24,408 nucleotides of DNA from CAZQHK01 sp964593455 (GTDB lineage: Bacteria > Muiribacteriota > CAYSPT01). Positions 14,123 through 22,871 of this stretch are shown here, piece after piece. The DNA lies in contig CAZQHK010000053.1 of assembly GCA_964593455.1 (NCBI GenBank), forward strand, positions 1-24,408. Direction: 5' to 3'. The notes below the pieces were generated by a model. The model saw nothing but the letters and a program-made list of their open reading frames with translations. It was not told the DNA's origin and searched no databases. Position 1 is the first letter of the stretch. Each line of letters starts with the position of its first letter. A program made the translations under genes and the position numbers.

Positions 14123-15313
14123 GTGGAAGACAAAGCCTGTGTAACGAAAAAGACCAAGGGATTGAGCTTTTTCGAACGCTACCTGACCGTCTGGGTGGCG
14201 CTGTGCATCGTGGGCGGGATACTGCTTGGAAAAGTGGCGCCGAAAGTGGCTACTTATCTGGACGGACTGGCTATCTATGTGGGCGACGCCCCGGTGGTGT
14301 CAATCCCGATCGCCGTGTGCCTCTTTTTCATGATGTACCCGATTATGGTCAAGATCGATTTCACCGAGGTAGTGAAAGCCGGCAAGAGCCTGAAACCCGT
14401 GGGGCTCACCCTGTTCGCCAACTGGGCGATAAAACCCTTCACCATGTACGCCATTTCCTTTCTGTTTTTAGGGATTGTTTTCAAAAACTATATCGGTGCC
14501 GACGCGGTGGATCTGGTGAAACTGCCTTTCGGTCTCGACCTGCCGGTTGGCGCCGAGCACGGGGAGGGAATCGTGGTGCTCGTGGAGGGGGTAAAGATGC
14601 TCCAGGTGCCGCTGTGGCGAAGTTACCTGGCAGGATGTATTCTGCTCGGTATCGCACCCTGCACCGCCATGGTCCTGGTATGGGGATTCCTGGCCCGGGG
14701 AAACGACGGTCACACACTGGTCATGGTGGCCATCAACTCGCTGACCATGCTGCTGCTTTTCGGGCCGCTCGGGGGCTTCCTGCTCGGCGTGGGCCGCCTG
14801 CCGGTACCCTGGCAGGCGCTGCTCCTGTCTATCGGAATCTACGTGGCCCTACCGCTGGTGGCCGGTTTTATCACCCGTAAATGGATTATTTCCGCTAAAG
14901 GCGAAACCTGGTTCAAGGAGAAATTCCTGCACATCTTGACCCCGATCACCATTATCGCCCTGCTGCTGACCCTGGTGCTCCTCTTCTCGTTCAAAGGTGA
15001 AGTCATCCTGGCCAACCCGCTGACCATCCTGTGGATAGCCATCCCGCTTTTCATCCAGACCAACCTGATCTTCTGGTTAACGTACATTTTGGCGAAACCG
15101 TTGAAACTCACCTACCAGGACGCCGCGCCTTCGGCTATGATCGGCGCCTCCAACCATTTCGAGGTAGCCATCGCCACCTCCACCATGCTCTTCGGGCTTT
15201 CTTCCGGAGCGGCCCTGGCCACAGTGGTGGGCGTGCTCATCGAGGTGCCGGTGATGTTGATGCTGGTAAAGATCTGTCTGCGGACGCAAGGGTGGTTTAA
15301 ACCCAAGGACTGA
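14123..15313 (+). CDS. acr3: Acr3-family arsenite efflux permease
   Basis: An inner-membrane arsenite/proton antiporter of 396 aa with about ten hydrophobic segments. It opens with FFERYLTVWVALCIVGGILLG and the SIPIAVCLFFMMYPIMVKIDF segment typical of Acr3. The functional residues are present: Cys180 in GIAPCTAMV and Glu347 in MIGASNHFEVAIA. I chose the GTG at 14123 because AGGAAGGA stands nine bases upstream; the open frame runs back to 13997 but overlaps the arsR remnant and adds no Acr3 sequence. It is longer than the usual 350 or so residues because of about 40 extra residues (120-165) before the helix carrying Cys180. No intact arsR, arsC or arsA accompanies it, so expression may be constitutive or controlled from elsewhere. 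Confidence 0.9.
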   Translation: MEDKACVTKKTKGLSFFERYLTVWVALCIVGGILLGKVAPKVATYLDGLAIYVGDAPVVSIPIAVCLFFMMYPIMVKIDFTEVVKAGKSLKPVGLTLFANWAIKPFTMYAISFLFLGIVFKNYIGADAVDLVKLPFGLDLPVGAEHGEGIVVLVEGVKMLQVPLWRSYLAGCILLGIAPCTAMVLVWGFLARGNDGHTLVMVAINSLTMLLLFGPLGGFLLGVGRLPVPWQALLLSIGIYVALPLVAGFITRKWIISAKGETWFKEKFLHILTPITIIALLLTLVLLFSFKGEVILANPLTILWIAIPLFIQTNLIFWLTYILAKPLKLTYQDAAPSAMIGASNHFEVAIATSTMLFGLSSGAALATVVGVLIEVPVMLMLVKICLRTQGWFKPKD

Positions 15314-15332
15314 CGGATAACTAGACCTGCTG

Positions 15333-15354
15333 ACACCATTCGAATAAGCGGTGT
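15333..15354. terminator. Possible bidirectional terminator stem-loop
   Basis: ACACC (15333-15337) and GGTGT (15350-15354) form a short stem in the 70-base gap between the convergent acr3 and giant-gene stops. Location is the main support. The stem is short and no T-tract follows on either strand. Confidence 0.25.
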
Positions 15355-15383
15355 AAGAGGAGTGTGGGAAGAAAAGCGGATGA

Positions 15384-15625
15384 CTATTTCGTCATAAGTT
15401 CTACTGCCCTGATAAGTGGTTTAAGGGTTGTTCTGGCTGTGGCCCGGAGGTGTTCGTCCCGCGCTATTACGTTTGCCAGTGGGGGCGATAGGGCGTAGTA
15501 GAGAGCTACCAGGCCACGGCCCGCGGCGGTGGGCAGCAGGCAGCTGTCGCGGAAACGGCTGAGGAGTTTCACCTCTCCCGCCAGGCGTGAGCCGTAGGCG
15601 GCGGTGGCGATAAAACAGCCGCTGC
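15384..15625 (-). other. Conserved CFIATAAYGS-type C-terminal tail
   Basis: The last 80 residues are set off from the extracellular domains by a Gly/Ser/Thr linker. They begin GSGCFIATAAYGS, continue with LLSRFRDSCLL and GLVALYYALSPPLANVIA (a hydrophobic, possibly membrane-associated helix), and end in an Arg-rich segment. I recognise this as a recurrent C-terminal region of large bacterial surface proteins, in which the cysteine and the SPP element are the most constant parts. A sorting or anchoring role is inference. Confidence 0.6.
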
Positions 15626-18600
15626 CGTGGAGCTCACTACCGGTGGTTGTTCCCCCTGAACCGGCGACGGGATCTTCAGCGGCCGGTTCCGCTTCGCCGC
15701 CCTGAAGGGCGAACAGGGTGAGATGACCCACGGTGCAGGCTACCAGGTTGTTGGTCAAATCCACCTCGTAATCCGTAATCTTCACCCACTGATCGCCGTC
15801 CCAGTAGCAGGGAAAAAGCTCGCTTTCCGAACCGGTGGTACCGGCCACCTGGCCACCCGTTTCATCGTAAGGAAGCGTAATCGTCACCGGTTTGGTTAAC
15901 GTCGGATCGCCTTCCAGGGTGACTTCCCGGAAATTCATGAGCTCGCCCTCGGCGCCGGTATCGGCGTGCGGGTTATCCTCATACACGGTGATGGTGGCGG
16001 CGGTTTCTTCTCCGACCGCCCCGTAGGGGATGGTTATACCGGTACCGTCATCCACTTCCACCTCCACCGTTTCCTGAAAGCTGACCGTTTGCCGTTTCTG
16101 CCGCCGGCCGGCGGCGTCGTGTCCGTCCACCACATCGGCCCCCAGGGATGTCACCAGGACGGATACCACCTCCGACACGATTTCGTTGTCATTGATATCC
16201 ATAGCGAGTGCCCGCAAATCGTACATTTCCCCGTCCTCGAGACCGGTCACGTCCCAGGTGTCGGTAAAGGAGTACGGCGGCGGGGTGATGAGATCCCCAA
16301 GCTCGAGCCAGTCGTCAACGGTGGTTCCCAGAGACCGCTTGTACTGGAACTGCACCGAAGCGGTCAGGTGGCCGGGAGCGGTGTTGGAGCGCAGCGTCAC
16401 TTGTGAGCCCCAGACCTTGTGCCCGTGTTTGGGCACACTGATCCACACCCTGAGCGTTTCAGATACCCCTTCCACCGTCACGGTACCGGAACCGGTCCCC
16501 CACAGGAACGTGCTGTCGAGTACCCGCAGGGTCGGCGTGTAAAATCCGGGCCGGGTGTAGGTATGGTCGATATCCGGAGAAGTGGAAGAGGACCAGTCGA
16601 AATTCCCGTCCCCGTCAAAATCCCAGAGATAGAGGAAATAGGTGTCGTCATCTTCCAGTGTTCCCCCCTCGGCACTGCCCGAAAGACTCACCGTGAGCGG
16701 GACCGTACCCGACACTGCCTGATCGCCGTCACAGGTCACCTCCACATCGATGGAAACCCCCGGATCACCCACCGCGATGATCTGGGAAACGGTGCCGGCC
16801 AGCCCATCGTTATCGGAAATCTTCAAACCGGCGGCATACTCACCGGGCCGGCCGTAGATATGCCGGACGGTTCCCTGGTCCATAGACGAATAATCGTAGA
16901 CGCCGTCGCCATCAAAATCAAGCTCGTAGCGTACGATCGTGCCGTTGCTGTCTACCCCGCCAAAGAGGAAGTTAACCGCCAGCGGAGCGGCTCCTTCAAG
17001 CGGATCGGCCACCAGCAGCGCGGCCGGAGCGGTCTGAACAGCCGTGACGTGTATTTCGGTTTGCGCGGGTTCGCTGGCCAGATGGTCGTCATCGATCACC
17101 ACCAGGCCGGCGGTGTAGGTACCGGCCTCCATATACCGGTGAACGACCTGGGAAGCCATAGCCGACGACCATTTCCGACCGTCCCCGAAATCGAGATCGT
17201 ACCGGACGATGGTGCCTTCATCGGTGCCGCCGACATCGAAAATAACAATCAGCGGAGCCGGACCCGAATTCAAGTCGGCGCTCAGGGAAGCAGTCGGCGG
17301 ATTGCCTTTCGGAGTGACGGACACGGGATTGGAGTATACACTTTCGTTACTACCACGATCGGTGGCGGTTACGGCATAGTGATACATCTCTCCGTTGGTA
17401 ACGGCCTCGTCATGATAACGGCTCTCGGTCAGATCCGCCGCCAAAAGAGCGAGCGTCTGCGGATCGATACCGGTCGTCCGGTAAACCGAGTAGGTGGAAA
17501 AGTCGGGCTCGTGAGAGTCCATCCATTCAAGTTTAACGATACTGTTCCCAGCCCGGGCAGTAAGCCGTTCAGGAGGATGAGGCGGATAATCTTCCACGCT
17601 GTTTTTAATGGCATAATCACCGTTGGAAGTGTCAGAAGCGGTCACGAGACCGTCATCGACGATCACCTTTACCCTGAACCGGTGCCCGTCAACCACGGTG
17701 ATCGTGTCCCAGAGGAACACCCCGTCATCAGGTTCGTTTTCCGCCAGGTGCCGCCAGGTGGTCCCGCTGTCGCGGCTGTACAGGATGTCAACCGTCAGCG
17801 TATCGCCGTCCTCGTCGTCGGCCGTCCAGGCCACGACCTCAACCCCGTCCAGCGTATCGCCGCCATCAGGAGTGATAACGGTAATTTCCGGCGGATGGTT
17901 GTTGTGGATAGTGAAATCCGTATCGGAGCTGTCGTCCGCCGAGTCCTCCCCGTCGGATACCGTCACCTTGACCCGGTAATCGTCCCCGTTAGGTATTCCG
18001 GTAGTGTCCCAGAGATAATGCGTGTCTTTGGTAGTGAAATCGGCAAGATATATCCATTCATTTCCGCTGTCCGGACTGTAATAGACGACCCCGGTAAGCG
18101 AATCGTCATCCTTGTCAGTGGCGATCCAGGTTATTTCCCGTTCACCCGACCATGTTTCCCCGCCTCCAGGATCAGTGAGAATCACCACGGGCGGACGGTT
18201 CGGAATGATATTGGTTACCGTGAAATTGGTCTCCGCCATGTCGCTGGCATCATCGAGGCCGTCGCTTGCTTCCACCTTGATCCGGTACAAACTGCTGTCA
18301 TCCACGGTGGCGGTATCCCAAAGATACGTACCGTCATTTGCCTCATCACCGCTGAGCAGGGACCAGGTTTCACCGCTGTTGTCACTTATGTAAAGATCGA
18401 TGCTCAACGTGTCGTCGTCTTCATCCCAGGCGGTCCAGGCTATATAGACCATCCCTTTCAGATCTTCCCCGTCTCTAGGACGATGGAGCGTTACCTGGGG
18501 AGCGTGGTTGTTATGGATGGTGAAATCGGCGTCAGAAATGTCGTGAGCAGTATCTGTTCCGTCGTCCGCCACGACCTTTACCCGATAATCATCGCCATTA

Positions 18601-21600
18601 TCGACAGAAGCGGTATCCCAGGGATAGCTGCCGTCATTGGGTTCATCTTCAGCGATCAACGTCCACGTTTCACCGCTGTCGACGCTGAAGTAGAGATCGA
18701 TAGTGAGCGTGTCGTCGTCTCCGTCCGTAGCCGTCCAGGTGATAGGCTGTTCCCCGGTCCATGTCTCACCGCCGGTGGGGGATGTGACCACCACTATCGG
18801 CGGATGCGAATCCAGGTCTTCTAAATACAGCTCGAGCACATGTTCATCCGAAAGGGCTATATCATATATCCGGAGGTTGTCGATACTGCCATTGAACCAG
18901 CGCTGATACGAAGTATCGGGATCATGAACCCCAATAATCAATTTCCCGGAACCATGGTGTACCGAGGGTGCCCCGGGAACCTCATTGTCAAGCACTCCAT
19001 CAATGTATATTTTTTGCCTGTTATCAGCGGAATTGTCATAAACGGCTGTTATGTGATACCAGGTATCGTCAGTGAGTGCTCCCTGGGAAAGCACTCCTAA
19101 AGAACCGGCATTATCTCCCGTGCTGGTGACCTTAAATGAGACTTTTCCAACCGGGGTTACATCCACCAACCATTCTTGATCATCATTCGGTTTATGCTCC
19201 CACCGGGCCACCATAACCATGTTTTCAGACATTAGTTTTGGTTTAACCCAAAACCTTATACTGAAATTGGTGAACTCGAAGTCGGAACTGTGATCTACCG
19301 ACACGTAGTCGTTTTCTCCGTCCAAGTCGAGGGCGTCACCTAGCTTGCCGATCACCCACTCCGGCTCCTGCTTCAACGTGCCGTGGTTACCGTGACCTGA
19401 GATATCGAGAGCCGTATCTCCCACTCCTTCATCAAACGGCCACCAGCCCACCAGGTGGGGGATTTCAATCGGTGTGTAGATTATAAAATCGCTGTCGGAG
19501 ATATCGTGAGCCGCAATCGTCCCGTCGTCCGCCACGACCTTTAGCCGGTAGTGGCTGCCGTCATCGACAGAGGTAGTGTCCCAGGGATAACTGGCGTCAT
19601 TAGGTTCATCTTCCGCGATCAGATTCCACGTTTCGCCACCGTCGCTATTGTAGTAGATGTCAATGGTGAGTGTGTCGTCGTCGTCGTCGGTGGCCGTCCA
19701 GGTGATGTCCTGCTCGCCGGACCAGGTCTCGCCACCGGAGGGAGATGTGAGAGTTATCGTGGGAGGAGTGTTCGGCGCAACATCATTGTCTATCTCGAAA
19801 CCATCGTCAGAAAGATCAAACGAAGTAGCTGTTCCGTCATCGACGACCGTCATAATCCGGTACGTTTCGCCATTTCTAACATCAGCGGTTTTCCAGGTAA
19901 AGCTGCCGTCATCGTTTTCATCAGCCGCCAGAAGCTCCCACCTGTCTTCACCGTCATGATTTAAATAGAGATCGATGGTTAACGTGTCGTCCTCTTCATC
20001 CGAGGCAGACCAGGTGATCTCCCGGTCACCAAACCAAGATTCCCCTCCGTTCGGCGCCGTAACCGTAATTTCAGGAGGTTGGTTTGCCGGGTGGTTTTCA
20101 ATAGTGAAATTATTGTCAGAAATATCAATAGTTTTGCAAATTTTCTGAGATGTCCAGAAGTGGGGATAAACACCATCGGCAAACCCATATAAGCCCGTTT
20201 CATTTTTTCCTGATTGGGAAATCCGGTAGACATCGTCCCCTCCCTGGCCTCGCGCTCCCTGATCTCTCGCAAAATAAAGAACTATATCGTCAGGAGCCCA
20301 GGACGGATAATAATCCCAATCGCTGGGAGGGTTAGGAGAAGGATCTGTTAACCGACGCGCGATTTCGTCATGGATATCCATCACGTACAGAGCAGTGCCG
20401 GTACGCTCTATCTGGATTTCATCAAGATAGGGTACCGCCCCGATATAAGCTATCGATGAACCGTCCGGAGACCACGATGGGTACGAGCCTTCGAGTCCTA
20501 CATACTTTTCATGTGTCCCATCGATATCCATCACAGCTATCTGATTGTCATCTCCAACAAACAGAATTTCGCTGCCATCAGGAGAAAAGCTTGCCTGAGA
20601 TTTATTCTCATCAGGCGAGGAAGCTTCAGTTAGTCTGGTAATAGTGCCTCCGTCTAAATCCATGATGTAAATGTCAAATGGTCCCTCGCCACCAACCGGT
20701 TCACGGGAGAAGACGAGTTGGCTTCCATCAGGTGAAAACCTCGGTTCCCAGGGTTGCAACTCATCGCTGGTAGTCAAACGTGACTGGCTGGTGCCGTCGG
20801 CGTTCATGACATACAGTTCACGGTGCCCATCACGAAGGCTGGTAAACACTATCGTCTGTCCGTCCGGTGAAAAAACCGGTTGAGAGTTGTCACCGGTACT
20901 GGTCAGTTTAATCTGGTTGGTACCGCTTGCGTCCATCACATAAATATCGCCATCTTGTGCATACACCATTTTTGCCAATTCCATGATAAGCGCGTCCCTG
21001 AAAACAATTTGTATACGATGCCCGATTCCGTCACGAACAGTGGACGTGTCCCAGAGAAAACCGCCGTCGTTAGATTCCGCGTACTCGATAAGCTCCCATG
21101 TGTTGCCGCCGGTCTCACTGTGGAACAAATCGACGAGATATACAGCATCATCAGGTCCCGTGGCCGTCCAGGTGATGTCCTGATCACCGGACCAGGTCTC
21201 CCCGCCGGAGGGAGATGTGATGGTTATCGTAGGAGGATGGTTTACCGGTTGATCGTTATCCTTTATGGTCAACGTGAACTGGTTTTCTAGCAAGGTGGCG
21301 TTTACCGGGTTTGAGAGTTCGAGCACCACCGTTTCCTGCTCCTCCTCGGAATCGTCGTCTATCACGATGATCTTGATGACACCGCTCGAAGCGAGCGAGG
21401 GAATGGTCAGAGTTCCCGTTCCCAGCACCTTATAGTCAACAGTCTCGGTGGCGGTTGCGCTGATTACCGTGTAGTCCACTGACACCGAGTCACCTAAGGG
21501 GACCGAGAGGGCAACCTCGACATTTACGATGCCGACATCTTCGTCGACACTCTCNNNNNNNNNNNNNNNNNNNNNNNNNNNNNNNNNNNNNNNNNNNNNN

Positions 21601-22724
21601 NNNNNNNNNNNNNNNNNNNNNNNNNNNNNNNNNNNNNNNNNNNNNNNNNNNNNNGACTGCAGTACGGCGTGGGCATCGGTGGGATTTCGGCCGACAATAC
21701 CAGCTGCGCTACCCAGGAACACCATGGCTGCGCCTTCGTTTGACTGCACCTGGTCATACTCAGGAGTTCCGATGATAATGTCGTCATACCCGTCGTTGTT
21801 CACGTCGCCCGCACCGGAGACGCTCGTGCCCATAAATGCACTGGCCTGGTTCGGTACCAGGACGGCATTGGCAGCCGCCGCGCTCAAGGTGCCCGTGAGC
21901 CCCGGACCACCATAGAACACGAAGGCCGCGCCGGAATTGTCGAATGCTGTGTCATACTGAGGAGCCCCCACGATGATATCGTCGTAATCGTCTCCATTCA
22001 CGTTACCCGCCCCGGAAACTGTCGTGCCCAGATACGCGAATGATTTGTCGGCCTGGATCACCGCGTTGGCGTCAGCGGGCCCGGTACCCGTAATCCCATC
22101 GGCGCTGCCATAGAAGATAAAAGCACCGCCTTCGGAGGTCTCGCCATCCTTGTAATTGCTGGCGCCGACGATGATGTCGTCGTACCCGTTATTATTGACG
22201 TCACCCGCACCGGCCACACTGCTGCCCCTGATGGCGATGGTGGCATCGGCGTCAGCGGGACTGCTACCCTGGATACCGTCAGCGCTGCCTAAGAAGACAA
22301 AGACGGCACCTTCGTTGCCTTCACCGTTATCGTAATTCCGGGCACCCACGATAACGTCGTCGTAACCATCACTATTGACATCGCCGGCACTGGAGACGCT
22401 ATAACCAAACCTGGCATTACTCTGGTTCGGCGTCAGGATAAAGTGAAGATCACCCGGCGGATCCCCTGCCATGGCGAACCAGCTTTCGTGACCTTCAACC
22501 TGGTCGTCGGTACCATCGGCATCGGCGTCATAGGCAGTGACAGCAATCTCAGTTTCTGTTGTTATCCCGCTCAAAGTGTAACTGGTGACGTCGCCGACAT
22601 CGACAGACGTGGCATATGAATACCCCGTCGGCCACCCGTAATACACCTTATAGCCTGCCACATCGGCCTCAGGGTTAGCAGACCAGGTGAGGAGGACATT
22701 ATCATCGGCTGTATGTATTTTCAC
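15384..22724 (-). CDS. Giant secreted multidomain protein, central and C-terminal part (spans scaffold gap)
   Basis: About 2,446 codons. The open frame actually runs back to 22868, just after an in-frame TAG; the GTG at 22724 has no SD and no signal peptide follows it. Domain order (residues from that GTG): FN3 (6-85), FG-GAP repeats (90-357), the gap, the end of a Calx-beta domain, seven Ig-like repeats of about 100 aa (490-1710) into which a TolB/PD40 propeller (580-861) and a LamG domain (1086-1305) are inserted, FN3 (1713-1806), three PKD domains (1808-2081), a further Ig-like and a ZU5-like region, and a tail starting GSGCFIATAAYGS (2367). Such proteins act in adhesion, polymer binding or surface display; no catalytic motif is evident. 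The product is very acidic (DDDDTLTIDLY-type repeats). Continuity across the N run is assumed. Confidence 0.8.
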   Translation of the reverse strand: MKIHTADDNVLLTWSANPEADVAGYKVYYGWPTGYSYATSVDVGDVTSYTLSGITTETEIAVTAYDADADGTDDQVEGHESWFAMAGDPPGDLHFILTPNQSNARFGYSVSSAGDVNSDGYDDVIVGARNYDNGEGNEGAVFVFLGSADGIQGSSPADADATIAIRGSSVAGAGDVNNNGYDDIIVGASNYKDGETSEGGAFIFYGSADGITGTGPADANAVIQADKSFAYLGTTVSGAGNVNGDDYDDIIVGAPQYDTAFDNSGAAFVFYGGPGLTGTLSAAAANAVLVPNQASAFMGTSVSGAGDVNNDGYDDIIIGTPEYDQVQSNEGAAMVFLGSAAGIVGRNPTDAHAVLQXXXXXXXXXXXXXXXXXXXXXXXXXXXXXXXXXXESVDEDVGIVNVEVALSVPLGDSVSVDYTVISATATETVDYKVLGTGTLTIPSLASSGVIKIIVIDDDSEEEQETVVLELSNPVNATLLENQFTLTIKDNDQPVNHPPTITITSPSGGETWSGDQDITWTATGPDDAVYLVDLFHSETGGNTWELIEYAESNDGGFLWDTSTVRDGIGHRIQIVFRDALIMELAKMVYAQDGDIYVMDASGTNQIKLTSTGDNSQPVFSPDGQTIVFTSLRDGHRELYVMNADGTSQSRLTTSDELQPWEPRFSPDGSQLVFSREPVGGEGPFDIYIMDLDGGTITRLTEASSPDENKSQASFSPDGSEILFVGDDNQIAVMDIDGTHEKYVGLEGSYPSWSPDGSSIAYIGAVPYLDEIQIERTGTALYVMDIHDEIARRLTDPSPNPPSDWDYYPSWAPDDIVLYFARDQGARGQGGDDVYRISQSGKNETGLYGFADGVYPHFWTSQKICKTIDISDNNFTIENHPANQPPEITVTAPNGGESWFGDREITWSASDEEDDTLTIDLYLNHDGEDRWELLAADENDDGSFTWKTADVRNGETYRIMTVVDDGTATSFDLSDDGFEIDNDVAPNTPPTITLTSPSGGETWSGEQDITWTATDDDDDTLTIDIYYNSDGGETWNLIAEDEPNDASYPWDTTSVDDGSHYRLKVVADDGTIAAHDISDSDFIIYTPIEIPHLVGWWPFDEGVGDTALDISGHGNHGTLKQEPEWVIGKLGDALDLDGENDYVSVDHSSDFEFTNFSIRFWVKPKLMSENMVMVARWEHKPNDDQEWLVDVTPVGKVSFKVTSTGDNAGSLGVLSQGALTDDTWYHITAVYDNSADNRQKIYIDGVLDNEVPGAPSVHHGSGKLIIGVHDPDTSYQRWFNGSIDNLRIYDIALSDEHVLELYLEDLDSHPPIVVVTSPTGGETWTGEQPITWTATDGDDDTLTIDLYFSVDSGETWTLIAEDEPNDGSYPWDTASVDNGDDYRVKVVADDGTDTAHDISDADFTIHNNHAPQVTLHRPRDGEDLKGMVYIAWTAWDEDDDTLSIDLYISDNSGETWSLLSGDEANDGTYLWDTATVDDSSLYRIKVEASDGLDDASDMAETNFTVTNIIPNRPPVVILTDPGGGETWSGEREITWIATDKDDDSLTGVVYYSPDSGNEWIYLADFTTKDTHYLWDTTGIPNGDDYRVKVTVSDGEDSADDSSDTDFTIHNNHPPEITVITPDGGDTLDGVEVVAWTADDEDGDTLTVDILYSRDSGTTWRHLAENEPDDGVFLWDTITVVDGHRFRVKVIVDDGLVTASDTSNGDYAIKNSVEDYPPHPPERLTARAGNSIVKLEWMDSHEPDFSTYSVYRTTGIDPQTLALLAADLTESRYHDEAVTNGEMYHYAVTATDRGSNESVYSNPVSVTPKGNPPTASLSADLNSGPAPLIVIFDVGGTDEGTIVRYDLDFGDGRKWSSAMASQVVHRYMEAGTYTAGLVVIDDDHLASEPAQTEIHVTAVQTAPAALLVADPLEGAAPLAVNFLFGGVDSNGTIVRYELDFDGDGVYDYSSMDQGTVRHIYGRPGEYAAGLKISDNDGLAGTVSQIIAVGDPGVSIDVEVTCDGDQAVSGTVPLTVSLSGSAEGGTLEDDDTYFLYLWDFDGDGNFDWSSSTSPDIDHTYTRPGFYTPTLRVLDSTFLWGTGSGTVTVEGVSETLRVWISVPKHGHKVWGSQVTLRSNTAPGHLTASVQFQYKRSLGTTVDDWLELGDLITPPPYSFTDTWDVTGLEDGEMYDLRALAMDINDNEIVSEVVSVLVTSLGADVVDGHDAAGRRQKRQTVSFQETVEVEVDDGTGITIPYGAVGEETAATITVYEDNPHADTGAEGELMNFREVTLEGDPTLTKPVTITLPYDETGGQVAGTTGSESELFPCYWDGDQWVKITDYEVDLTNNLVACTVGHLTLFALQGGEAEPAAEDPVAGSGGTTTGSELHGSGCFIATAAYGSRLAGEVKLLSRFRDSCLLPTAAGRGLVALYYALSPPLANVIARDEHLRATARTTLKPLIRAVELMTK
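18810..19465 (-). other. LamG/concanavalin-like domain within the giant protein
   Basis: About 218 residues beginning LVGWWPFDEGVGDTALD, with SGHGNHGTL, GDALDLDGENDYVSV, FSIRFWVKP, WYHITAVYD and FNGSIDNLRIYDIALS. These are the usual strand motifs of the bacterial LamG-like jelly-roll (laminin G type 3) family, which binds carbohydrate or protein. It sits cleanly between Ig-like copies 3 and 4. Confidence 0.8.
20140..20985 (-). other. TolB/PD40-like beta-propeller inserted within an Ig-like repeat
   Basis: About 280 residues with five copies of the PD40 signature: PVFSPDGQTIVFTS, PRFSPDGSQLVFSR, ASFSPDGSEILFVG, PSWSPDGSSIAYIG and PSWAPDDIVLYFAR. Each is followed by a YVMD-type strand and a RLT turn. 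It enters right after HRIQIVFRD of Ig-like copy 1 and leaves just before IDISDNNFTIEN, the last strand of the same copy. This is a domain-in-domain insertion. Confidence 0.75.
21555..21654. other. Assembly gap (exactly 100 N)
   Basis: One hundred consecutive N. A round 100 usually marks a scaffold join of unknown length. The frame happens to stay open if 100 bases are assumed, but the missing DNA could be of any length and shift the frame. It separates FG-GAP repeats (right) from Calx-beta (left). Confidence 0.98.
21655..22455 (-). repeat. FG-GAP / integrin-alpha-like propeller repeats
   Basis: Four full copies of about 65 residues carry the calcium-loop core, e.g. GDVNSDGYDDVIVGA, GDVNNNGYDDIIVGA, GNVNGDDYDDIIVGA and GDVNNDGYDDIIIGT, each followed by GAAFVFYG or a similar strand. 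The right-most copy starts after LHFILTPNQSNARFG. The array is cut by the N run, so the number of blades is unknown; seven would make a closed propeller. Confidence 0.85.
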
Positions 22725-22868
22725 ATCCGTTGGCGGAGAGATGGGAGCGGTAGTGTCGGGAGCCGTGAGAAACGGTGTGTAGTCAACGAAGGATTTAGAG
22801 CCATCATCGAACCAGTCGTGAATCTTATCCTGAATATCTGATTCATCGCTACTTCCCCACCAGTTGTT

Positions 22869-22871
22869 CTA
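22869..22871 (-). other. In-frame TAG interrupting the giant gene
   Basis: A single amber codon lies between GTTGCC (Val-Ala) and the codons for NNWWG. The distance to the downstream frame (22724) is an exact multiple of three. Domain homology runs through the codon, and the 49 codons that follow contain no ATG. It may be a point mutation, a base-call error next to a poorly assembled region, or a read-through site. Confidence 0.8.

Larger units (their letters stand above)
17590..21246 (-). repeat. Array of seven Ig-like (Kre9/KNH-type) protein repeats
   Basis: Seven copies of a unit of about 100 residues with the pattern PP-x-I-T-x-P-GGETW-x-G, then ITW-A-DDDDTLTIDLY, then SGETW-LIA, E-NDGSY-WDT, YR-KVV-DDGT and DISD-DFTI-N. 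Approximate starts on minus: 21246, 20085, 19774, 18805, 18505, 18200 and 17900. LamG separates copies 3 and 4. A TolB-like propeller sits inside copy 1. Copies 1 and 3 stay very similar at DNA level around GGETW (near 21165-21235 and 19695-19765). Confidence 0.8.

Noticed and set aside
16419..18824. An 801-codon plus-strand ORF opposite the giant gene
   Set aside because: It is the antisense shadow of the acidic repeat codons. It has no SD and no domain, and its product is low-complexity Val/Gly/Arg/Ile. The minus strand encodes clear domains.
17590..21246. CRISPR-like regular repetition
   Set aside because: The period is about 300 bases and follows protein domains, with coding third-position drift. 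There are no short identical repeats with unique spacers.
22869..22871. Wholesale reassignment of TAG to an amino acid
   Set aside because: TAG ends the E2 and E3 genes and the 127-aa gene at natural positions, with the next SD or start immediately following in two of them.
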